A DNA stretch of 13,950 bases from Tetmemena sp. SeJ-2015. Its lineage: Eukaryota; Ciliophora; Spirotrichea; Sporadotrichida; Oxytrichidae. This document shows, piece after piece, positions 8,821 to 13,950 of this stretch. Below the pieces are notes generated by a model. The model was not told where the DNA came from. It ran no database searches and was given only the letters and a program-made list of their open reading frames with translations. The position numbers and the translations under genes are program-made. The stretch spans positions 1 through 13,950 of the forward strand of contig JAJKFJ010010226.1 in NCBI GenBank assembly GCA_027382625.1. The letters are read 5' to 3'. Numbering within the stretch: the first letter of the stretch is position 1; each line of letters opens with the position of its first letter.

Positions 8821-9923
8821 TTTTCTTTTCTATATTATATAAATAAAGATCATGGCTTCAGTAACTTAAACTAATTATGGTTTTAATTATTCAAACCCTT
8901 AAATCTGTTTAGTGTAGATAAATTCAACATTTGAAAATAATTTTTTATTTTTAAAACGACAATCATATATTAAAGTCAGAAATTTTGCTAAAAATTTTAT
9001 TTAATTTAATTCAATATAAAGAATGAAGAATTTATTAAAATAGGATTCATTTAATCTAAAATTGAATAATTTATAATTTATTTTTTTAATATTTTATTTA
9101 AATTATATAATATCTTATACCCTTTAATTTGACTTATAGTTTCTTTGAAATTCGTTGATTCCCTTGCTAACATTAAAAATAAATATTTTAGATTAATCTT
9201 GATTTTCGATAAATAACTTTTGTAAGATGAAAATAACTGTGAGAGGAAAGATTAATGATCAGATAATTAATTTAAAATTAAAAAAGATATTTGATTCTCA
9301 CAAAAAATATGATAATTAATTAATTCATTAAATTTAGTTTCCAATGAAGAAATTTTTTTTTAAAAAGAGGTCTGATTCCACAACAATAAAAACCATAACA
9401 CTCCTCTTTCTATTTTATTAAACGAAATGATTTTAAAGAACCTATTTATAATGAAGATAATATCACTATTGTCTAAAAGAAGATCTATAAACTTGGCTAA
9501 AGATTAAATTTTATTCTAAAAGTGAGGATAGAATTTAAATATAATTAAAGATGAATTAATTTGTTATTTATTCTTTTTTATTCTTATATTTTTTATATTA
9601 TCATCTCAAGCTTTACATCTTATAAAAATTAATTCTATATATGAGGAATATAATTGCTAAACTTATTAAATCTCAAACCAATAACAAAATTTATTTGTAA
9701 ATGATCTTGTGAGAGAATAAGTTTTTTTTCATTAGGATTTAGTTTGGTCAAATATATTTATAGAATTAATTATCGTATTTGAGGCTGGGTAATTAAGAAA
9801 GTGATAGAAATAACTGGAGATACACGTCATTTAATTATGTGTGATCAATATAAATAGTTTTCTTGCTTGCTAACATTAATTAAAGGATAATAAAATACTT
9901 TCAGACCCTGAGAAATATTCCAT
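8821..9923. other. AT-rich spacer upstream of the ABCG gene
   Basis: No coding block is visible. The right-hand part from about 9780 is slightly richer in GC and probably includes the 5' UTR of the ABCG macronuclear chromosome and its end. No telomere repeats are present, as expected for germline DNA. Confidence 0.6.
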
Positions 9924-10040
9924 ATGAAAGAAAACCAAGTCATACCTCACCAAGACCTTGAATCTGGTAGGCACATCCAGGATCTTCAAGTACAAGACCT
10001 AACTGCTTTAATCATTAATAAACAGAAAACTTAATAAATA
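9924..10040 (+). CDS. ABCG gene MDS 1: start codon and N-terminal tail
   Basis: Begins at ATG 9924 and encodes 39 codons of a hydrophilic tail starting MKENQVIPHQDLESG and ending KTQQI, where two TAA codons read as Gln. It ends in the pointer TAAATA (10035-10040), repeated at 10243-10248. No conserved domain is expected this far N-terminal in ABCG proteins. The sequence upstream of the ATG is AT-rich. The telomere-addition site of the macronuclear chromosome cannot be located from this window. Confidence 0.75.
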
Positions 10041-13000
10041 ACCATTAATTTTTATCCTTTGTTCATTAATCGAAAAACTTTTTTTTTAAAGTTAAATCTT
10101 TCAAGTGTATAAATATTGTATCTGGATTTTATATTAAGGTTACATTCTTGTAAATATTGTAGAAATTTGATTTTAAATAATTTAATCTAGAAAGGTGATC
10201 ACAGTAGAAATAACTCTAGTAAGAACTCTTATTTTTTAACTCTAAATAGATAGTTTATAAGAGACCGAAAATTTACAGACTCTCTCTAACTCCGATATGA
10301 TGATGAGGTCTCAAAAACTGGCTTCGCAAAGGAGAATCTTAATAAATATAATTTTTACAAACTAATTTATTATGAAACCCAGTCAAAGTCACTTTCCAAG
10401 ATGTTTCCTTCGATGTCAATGTCAAGTTAAATAAACAAGAAGCAAAGATTTAGTATTAAAATATATTTCAGATTGAGGGAAAGAGTTTTAAGACGCTAAA
10501 CATTATTAAAGGGGTGAGTGGGTTCGCAATGCCTGGCTAAACCCTTTTTATCATGGGCTCATCTGGAGCTGGAAAGACTTCTCTCCTCAATATTAAACAA
10601 TTTTATTAAAAAATATCTTTGTAATTTTGATTAATGACCAAAATATTGTTTTTAATCCTAGAGACTTTATTTCAGAAAATATTATATTTTATAATTTTAT
10701 ATAAATTTAAATGGAATTAATAACACAATTTATTTGAGAGGTTCAATATTTTGAGTGACAGAGCCTCATCATCTAGAGGAAATAAGATTCAAGGGAAGAT
10801 TCTGGTAAATGATACCACTCCTCTAAAATTAAAACTTTAAAGTGTGTTTAATCTCTTACTCAGAATCTGTTTGGAAGTTTGGCAGGGTACGTGATGCAGG
10901 ATGATATCCTCTTCTCTTACTACTCTCCGAGACAGTCACTCAGATTTGCTGCTCGCCTCAAGCTCAATGAAATTTCAATTTATTTTTCCGAGGAGGAGCA
11001 AGATGAAAGAGTTGAAGAATTATTAAAAGACTTGGGCCTCATGCACACAGCTGACACTTAAGTTGGTTCTATCAAACACAAAACTCTCTCAGGAGGAGAG
11101 AGGAAGAGAACTGCAATAGTAATTTTATTTAAATAGGAGTTGAGTTAATCACTGACCCCTCTCTTATTCTATTGGACGAGCCGACTTCAGGATTGGACAG
11201 CTTCAAAGCCTACTAAATAGTCAAACTCCTAGACTCACTTGCTAAAAAGGGAAAGACTGTAATTGCAACTATTCATCAGCCAGGTTCAGACTCATTCAAT
11301 CTTTTCGACAGACTCATACTAATGTGTGATGGCCATATCATGTTATGGGAAGGATATGAAAAGAATATCAAATAATAAGTCATTGAAATAGAAAAGTGAT
11401 TTAAATTTTGATAGCCACTGATAATAAAATAATTCATTAATTACAAATGAGTTTATAAAAGAAATGGCTTATGAAAGATGTGGTTAGTCATAGCAATCGC
11501 AGCTCATCATAATATTTGATGTTATAAGAATCTCAAAAGTAGTGAAACTAATTGCAAATCCCTTTGCTATAGTTTGAGCAAAGGTAAATTATATTATGGC
11601 TGTATTAAAAATTTTCTTTTTAAGAGTGAACATATTCACGTAATAAAATAAAAGCAAAATTTAATGCAATAATTCAAATTACTTAAAGAAATAAGAAAGG
11701 CTAAAGACTCGAAAGATGGCCTAAAAGTAGGAAATGATATGATATATTGTAAAATAGAGGCAGATTGTTTCTTCATCGCCAAAAGTTGATTTAAATATAA
11801 ATTTCACAATCATCTATTCTTATCCTTCACATAATAAAAATTATGTACCAAGGACAGGCAAATAAGAGTTCTGCTTACTTCAACTAAATTGGCATTCCTT
11901 GCCCAAAGTTTTCAAATCCTGCCGACTACTACATGAAGGTTCTAACTGTCAATTATCCCAAAACTCCCAATGATGATAAAAAAATTGGCTTTCTCCAGTC
12001 TCAATACTAGAAGTTGGTTCTTCCTTCCATCACTTTTTAATTTATTATCTCAAAGGAGTAGATCATGATAGCTTTATCATTTATTATAGTATTTAATTAA
12101 CTCTACCAGAAATAGACAAGTCTACGATGAAGAAAGATTACGCACCTTTTGGAGTTCAGTTTCGCACCCTCTATGCGAGAGTAAATGAGCATGTTAAGAA
12201 AGATCCTCGCCACATCAGAGTTAAAGTTGGGCAGACTATTTTCATCGGGCTAATAACTCTTGCTATTTTCTATAACCTTAGCGGCAATAATTATGTCGAC
12301 TAGATGGGTCTAGCAGGTTTCTTGTTTTTCACTACTATTATAAACTTTGCCAGATTAAGAAAGATTTATAAAATCATAATTTGGCGATATCAACTAAACA
12401 ATGATGAACTTGATGGGATGCATCCTAATTTTTTAGGAAGAGAGGCCAGTTTTCTTGAGAGAACAAGCTAATAAAATGTATAACGTAAAGTTTAAGATCA
12501 TAATAAAGTTTATTTTTAATTGGGATATTGATTAGCACCATATTTCTTGACTAAAGTGAGTGCAGAGCTCCCTATATAACTCTTCACTCCACTTTTGTGG
12601 TGGATTGTAACTTACTTTGGAGTAGGCCTGACCCACGGAGCAGGCCATTTCTTCATTATTAACATTAGCAAATTCTAATTTTGTAACTTCATGGCTTACC
12701 TTATAAACTTAATGTTGGTAATTTGCGCATCTTCATTTGGCTACTTCCTGTCGAGTATATTTGAGCAAGAGGAGTCAGCAGTTGCATTAGCGCCTGTGAT
12801 GATGATGCCTATGATGCTGTTCGGAGGTTTCTTCTCTAACTCAGCATAGTACCCTGAATGGATCGGCTGGCTTTAATACGTTTCTCCAATCAAATATGCT
12901 CTAGAAGCATTCATTTGGAATGAATTTGATGGGAGAGAATATGGCCCTAATGATGTAAGAATAATTGAGCGTCTTGGATTCGAACTTGGTATCGGGAAGT

Positions 13001-13434
13001 GTCTTGCAATCCTTGCAGCTTTTAGTGTTTCAAAATTGAATATTTTAGGAATAAATACTTATATTTAAAAGTGTTTTCTTAAGAATAGTTTCAATGGTAT
13101 GCCTAAAATTACTAGTATCTAAGTTTTAATGATGCAAATTAAATCACATAAAAAGTTTAGAATTTCTTAATTTTTAAGTATAACTTAAAACTATAAAATA
13201 TATCTCATAATAGATGATAGCATAAAAAACTTTAAAAATTCACTAAAGATGATTAATTTTAGGAATAGGTATCAGCGACGAATGGATGATGCAGCTAGAG
13301 AAGTATCTCTACTTCTCAAGCAAGTTTTAGAGTTTAATTTTGTCAAGAAATCAGGCACTGACGATTTCTTAATGAAGGAGAGAGCAATGGAATTCAGAGC
13401 ATGGAAGCATAAAATACAAGTGAACATCAGATGA
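9924..13434 (+). CDS. ABCG-type half ABC transporter, germline copy split into about 11 MDSs
   Basis: This is the precursor of an ATP-driven membrane transporter of the ABCG/WHITE class, with the nucleotide-binding domain first and the membrane domain second. Removing ten inserts at short direct repeats joins the blocks into 735 codons, TGA included. Seen in the joined frame: Walker A GSSGAGKT near residues 137-144, Q-loop GYVMQDD near 184-190, signature LSGGE near 251-255, Walker B LILLDEPTSG with Asp near 275, H-loop IHQPG near 307-311, then a membrane domain from about residue 440 that includes the family-typical run EERPVFLREQANK. The length of 734 aa fits a half transporter. TAA and TAG occur in frame as Gln. 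The start is the first ATG of a block with coding character; any 5' UTR lies upstream. Such proteins work as dimers, and the substrate cannot be read from sequence. No scrambling is seen, since all blocks are in order on one strand. Identity is firm; exact junctions are inferred, the last one least certain. Confidence 0.95.
10041..10248 (+). other. IES 1 of the ABCG gene (208 bp, pointer TAAATA)
   Basis: An AT-rich insert between TAAATA at 10035-10040 and TAAATA at 10243-10248. The repeat is in the same codon phase on both sides, so excision of 208 bp joins KTQQI directly to DSLQETENLQ. An 11-bp repeat of the MDS 1 end (CTTAATAAATA, 10030-10040) also occurs at 10338-10348, but joining there brings in a TGA at 10373. 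Confidence 0.7.
10243..10362 (+). CDS. ABCG gene MDS 2: N-terminal cytosolic segment
   Basis: An open block visibly richer in GC than its flanks. It encodes 38 codons after the pointer (DSLQETENLQTLSNS, then MMMRSQKLASQRR). It sits in frame +1 relative to the window, which differs from MDS 1 and MDS 3, so both borders need an excision. It ends at pointer AAAC (10359-10362). Confidence 0.65.
10363..10378 (+). other. IES 2 of the ABCG gene (16 bp, pointer AAAC)
   Basis: AAAC at 10359-10362 recurs at 10375-10378. Removing 16 bp takes out the only in-frame TGA (10373-10375 in the MDS 3 frame) and joins the sequence to give NIIFTNPVKVTFQDV. The join is inferred from frame; the 4-bp repe­at alone would be weak evidence. 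Confidence 0.6.
10375..10594 (+). CDS. ABCG gene MDS 3: start of the ATPase domain with Walker A
   Basis: Encodes the start of the nucleotide-binding domain, VTFQDVSFDVNVKL, and further on LNIIKGVSGFAMPGQTLF followed by IMGSSGAGKTSLLNI. The GxxGxGK(S/T) phosphate loop is intact. TAG, TAA and a further TAA read as Gln within this block. It ends in the pointer TCAATATT (10587-10594), right after the Walker A helix start. Confidence 0.9.
10595..10750 (+). other. IES 3 of the ABCG gene (156 bp, pointer TCAATATT)
   Basis: A very AT-rich insert interrupts the ATPase domain directly after Walker A. The 8-bp direct repeat TCAATATT lies at 10587-10594 and 10743-10750. Excision of 156 bp keeps phase and joins LLNI to LSDRASSSRGNK, as expected for the family. 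This is one of the clearest junctions in the window. Confidence 0.9.
10743..10824 (+). CDS. ABCG gene MDS 4: ATPase domain between Walker A and Q-loop
   Basis: Encodes LSDRASSSRGNKIQGKILVN and then DTTPL. ABCG proteins have a similar short stretch here that ends in a G-(K/E)-I-x-(V/I)-N strand before the Q-loop. The block ends at pointer CTCT (10821-10824), or at ACTC (10817-10820) if the alternative junction is used. Confidence 0.85.
10825..10856 (+). other. IES 4 of the ABCG gene (32 bp, pointer CTCT; alternative ACTC, 41 bp)
   Basis: CTCT at 10821-10824 recurs at 10853-10856. Removing 32 bp moves the frame correctly and gives DTTPLTQNLFGSLAGYVMQ. A second in-frame choice uses ACTC (10817-10820 and 10858-10861) and removes 41 bp, giving DTTQNLFG. 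The sequence alone does not decide between them. Confidence 0.75.
10853..11119 (+). CDS. ABCG gene MDS 5: Q-loop to ABC signature
   Basis: Encodes FGSLAGYVMQDDILFSYYSP with the Q-loop Gln of ABC ATPases, a helical segment with FAARLKLNE, and the signature LSGGERKRTAI. The signature contacts ATP in the partner ATPase domain, and all its residues are present. One TAA (ADT-TAA-VGS) reads as Gln, so a standard-code translation would stop at 11061. The block ends at pointer AATAG (11115-11119). Confidence 0.95.
11120..11136 (+). other. IES 5 of the ABCG gene (17 bp, pointer AATAG)
   Basis: A 17-bp insert between AATAG at 11115-11119 and 11132-11136, lying between the signature and Walker B. It resembles a tiny intron (GTAA...ATAG), but GT-AG splicing would remove 18 bp and lose the frame. 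Pointer excision of 17 bp gives TAIGVELITDPSLILL, which matches the family. Confidence 0.85.
11132..11343 (+). CDS. ABCG gene MDS 6: Walker B, D-loop and H-loop
   Basis: Encodes ITDPSLILLDEPTSGLDSF with the Walker B Asp, catalytic Glu and D-loop, then TVIATIHQPGSDSFNLFDRL with the switch His. It closes with MCDGHIM. The block ends at pointer ATGT (11340-11343). Reading straight on would diverge from the family and hit TGA near 11397. Confidence 0.95.
11422..11577 (+). CDS. Coding-like frame inside IES 6, first part
   Basis: An open frame between TGA codons, 51 codons plus stop, reading NEFIKEMAYERCG and further on FDVIRISKVVKLIANPF. First codon positions are clearly purine-rich, as in real coding blocks of this window. 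It overlaps the next frame (11520-11789) in another phase on the same strand, as expected for one gene split by a frameshift or an excised piece. No family is recognised. It could be the remnant of a germline-limited gene, an MDS of another gene nested in this IES, or chance. Confidence 0.3.
11520..11789 (+). CDS. Coding-like frame inside IES 6, second part, ends at TGA
   Basis: 89 sense codons and a TGA at 11787-11789. The second half is the most coding-like part of the insert: FKLLKEIRKAKDSKDGLKVG and then NDMIYCKIEADCFFIAKS, with about two thirds of codons starting in a purine by my count. An ATG lies at 11664. It contains several Cys. No domain is recognised. If real, it would be lost from the macronucleus with the IES, or spliced into another chromosome. 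Confidence 0.35.
11843..12042 (+). CDS. ABCG gene MDS 7: linker between ATPase and membrane domains
   Basis: Encodes YQGQANKSSAYFNQIGIPCP, then the family-typical NPADYYMKVLTVNYP and a variable linker ending LPSITFQ. The NPADYxM run is a hallmark of the ABCG linker. The block ends at pointer TTTAATT (12036-12042). Confidence 0.95.
12043..12098 (+). other. IES 7 of the ABCG gene (56 bp, pointer TTTAATT)
   Basis: TTTAATT at 12036-12042 recurs at 12092-12098. Excision of 56 bp corrects the frame and gives SITFQLTLPEIDKSTMKK. The 7-bp pointer and required phase agree, so this junction is well supported. Confidence 0.88.
12092..12349 (+). CDS. ABCG gene MDS 8: connecting helix and first membrane spans
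   Basis: Encodes YAPFGVQFRTLYARVNEHV, the amphipathic connecting helix before the membrane domain, then VGQTIFIGLITLAIFYNL as the first predicted span and MGLAGFLFFTTIINF as the start of the second. One TAG reads as Gln. The block ends at pointer TTTG (12346-12349). Confidence 0.93.
12350..12383 (+). other. IES 8 of the ABCG gene (34 bp, pointer TTTG)
   Basis: TTTG at 12346-12349 recurs at 12380-12383. Removing 34 bp joins TTIINF to GDINQTMMNLMGCIL in frame, in the middle of membrane span 2. The pointer is only 4 bp, so the support comes from phase and from homology on both sides. Confidence 0.82.
12380..12487 (+). CDS. ABCG gene MDS 9: second span and the EERPVFLRE motif
   Basis: Encodes GDINQTMMNLMGCILIFQ followed by EERPVFLREQANKMYNV. 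The F-x-E-R-x-V-F-x-R-E run after span 2 is strongly conserved in ABCG transporters and identifies the block. It ends near GTA at 12485-12487. Confidence 0.93.
12488..12534 (+). other. IES 9 of the ABCG gene (about 47 bp, pointer TA)
   Basis: The join needed is NV to APYFLTKVSAELP. The only repeat in the right phase is TA (12486-12487 and 12533-12534), which removes 47 bp. The insert also holds a 9-bp tandem-like repeat, TAAAGTTTA (12486-12494 and 12504-12512), which would not restore the frame. A GT...AG intron (12485-12535) also fails the frame test. Confidence 0.6.
12533..13025 (+). CDS. ABCG gene MDS 10: membrane spans 3 to 5 and the extracellular loop
   Basis: Encodes PYFLTKVSAELPIQLFTPLL, then a long hydrophobic region including FMAYLINLMLVICASSFGYF, a Met-rich span (APVMMMPMMLFGGFFSNS) and the loop YPEWIGWLQYVSPIKYALEA, which is the conserved W-x-x-Y-x-S-x-x-K-Y-(A/G)-(F/L)-E-A motif of ABCG proteins. 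It continues through FIWNEFDGREYG to LGFELGIGKCLAILAAF. Several TAA and TAG read as Gln. The frame stays open past this point, so the right edge depends on the last junction. Confidence 0.93.
13026..13262 (+). other. Probable IES 10 of the ABCG gene (237 bp if pointer TTTTAG)
   Basis: A strongly AT-rich stretch separates two clear coding blocks. TTTTAG at 13020-13025 recurs in phase at 13257-13262, giving LAAFRNRYQRRMDD and a total length divisible by three. A longer repeat, ATTTTAGGAATA (13042-13053 and 13256-13267, 214 bp apart), is out of phase for the next block. The frame is also open with no excision at all. The true junction is unresolved. Confidence 0.5.
13256..13434 (+). CDS. Last coding block (C-terminal tail of the ABCG gene, MDS 11)
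   Basis: Encodes about 57 residues starting FRNRYQRRMDDAAREVSLLL and ending KHKIQVNIR before TGA 13432-13434. First codon positions are strongly purine-rich, so the frame is right. The content is charged and probably helical. ABCG proteins usually end shortly after a sixth membrane span, and a typical sixth span and short basic tail is not obvious here, so this tail is unusual. It may be a lineage-specific extension, an alternative end, or a piece of another gene. Confidence 0.6.
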
Positions 13435-13950
13435 ACATCGATTCGTATTATGGTAAATTATTTAAATACAAAATGAGCAAAATCTAAAATCATAATTTAA
13501 ATTACTAAATTCATGAGAATCTACTTATAGCCAAATCCAATTATTTTCATTAAGTTTCAAAGATCAGTTTCATCACAATTTATATTTTTATAAAACCTTG
13601 GCAATCAATAATTCTAGCCAGAAATGATAAATTCTAATATAAAAATCTAAGTACGTATATAGTTATACAATAAGTTCATTATTTTTTTTTATATTGAAAT
13701 CATTTCTGTCATAAAGATTAGAAATAAATATTCTATTAAAAATATTTAAATTTAATCAGATTTTTCAAAAAATTATTTTAAACTAATTTAAATTTATTTT
13801 AAAATTAATAGATCTTGGTTATTTATTAATACACTCTTTTGGTTCTCCCTAACTTTTTCAAATAAAATTTAAGGATCATATTTAGTGATAATAAATAGCA
13901 AATAAATTAAATAAAATATTTAAATAGCATTAGGATCATGATTATTAAAC
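13435..13950. other. AT-rich 3' flank of the ABCG gene
   Basis: Follows the TGA at 13432-13434. Nothing with coding composition is seen. It presumably holds the 3' UTR and the chromosome end of the macronuclear product, then germline-limited DNA. Confidence 0.6.

Larger units (their letters stand above)
11344..11846 (+). other. IES 6 of the ABCG gene (503 bp, pointer ATGT)
   Basis: The largest insert in the gene. ATGT at 11340-11343 recurs at 11843-11846, and excision of 503 bp joins GHIM to YQGQANKSSAYF, as expected after the H-loop of ABCG proteins. The 4-bp pointer is short, but phase and homology on both sides support it. Unlike the other inserts it contains stretches with coding character (11422-11577 and 11520-11789), annotated separately. 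Confidence 0.85.

Noticed and set aside
9849..9857. TATAAATAG as a promoter element for the ABCG gene
   Set aside because: Such strings are common by chance in this AT-rich spacer, and nothing else supports it.
10030..10348. 11-bp repeat CTTAATAAATA (10030-10040 and 10338-10348) as the MDS 1 pointer
   Set aside because: The resulting frame runs into TGA at 10373-10375 before the ATPase domain, and adding the AAAC excision loses the frame. TAAATA to 10243 works and also keeps a good coding block.
10743..10862. Reading MDS 4 straight through to MDS 5
   Set aside because: It gives a non-family sequence and a TGA at 10889 in that frame. A short excision is required.
10879..11061. A separate short protein of 60 residues starting at TTG
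   Set aside because: It is an internal part of the ABC ATPase domain, cut short only if TAA is read as stop.
11119..11136. GTAA...ATAG as an 18-bp spliceosomal intron
   Set aside because: Splicing leaves GAG TTG AGT and breaks the ABCG frame. Removing 17 bp by the AATAG repeat restores it.
12485..12535. GT-AG intron between NV and PYFLTK
   Set aside because: The joined frame meets TGA within a few codons. The TA pointer join gives NVAPYFLTK.
1..13950. Telomere-like C4A4/G4T4 repeats, TBE-type transposon ends, tRNA or rRNA genes, CRISPR arrays
   Set aside because: None was seen on reading either strand. CCCC runs near 7301 and 7636 are isolated.

Overview
The window reads as germline (micronuclear) DNA of a spirotrichous, probably oxytrichid, ciliate (Oxytricha/Stylonychia type); the species cannot be fixed. 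Three things show this. First, obvious coding blocks use TAA and TAG as sense codons (Gln) and end at TGA. Second, one recognisable gene is cut into about eleven coding blocks separated by AT-rich inserts. Third, each insert is flanked by a short direct repeat (TAAATA, AAAC, TCAATATT, CTCT, AATAG, ATGT, TTTAATT, TTTG, TA), and removing one repeat plus the insert restores the reading frame. These are the macronuclear-destined segments (MDSs), internal eliminated sequences (IESs) and pointers of ciliate genome rearrangement. The pointers are not TA-bounded as in Paramecium, and the code is not that of Euplotes.

Layout. Positions 1-1490 hold low-confidence coding-like frames. Positions 1491-2600 are AT-rich. 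A coiled-coil gene end lies at about 2606-2920, with a possible in-frame 21-bp IES. Positions 3036-3606 hold a probable split gene joined by a 15-bp repeat. Positions 3607-6800 are mostly AT-rich, with a few weak coding-like stretches. Positions 6801-8491 hold a second split gene: a hydrophilic Gln/Ser-rich N-terminal part, two likely spliceosomal introns, at least one likely short IES, and a coiled-coil end. Positions 8456-8820 are a further coding-like island. Positions 8821-9923 are AT-rich. Positions 9924-13434 hold an ABCG-type half ABC transporter, and the remainder is AT-rich.

The ABC transporter is the firm result. Joining eleven blocks through ten pointers gives one frame of 735 codons (734 aa plus TGA), with Walker A, Q-loop, LSGGE signature, Walker B, H-loop and a C-terminal ABC2-type membrane domain in the ABCG order. 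Its IESs run from about 16 bp to about 503 bp. The 503-bp IES itself contains coding-like sequence. The last junction is ambiguous and may offer alternative C-termini.

Limits: in DNA this AT-rich with TGA as the only stop, long open frames arise by chance. Frames supported only by appearance are given low confidence. Junction positions are inferred from repeats and frame, because no macronuclear sequence was available for comparison.
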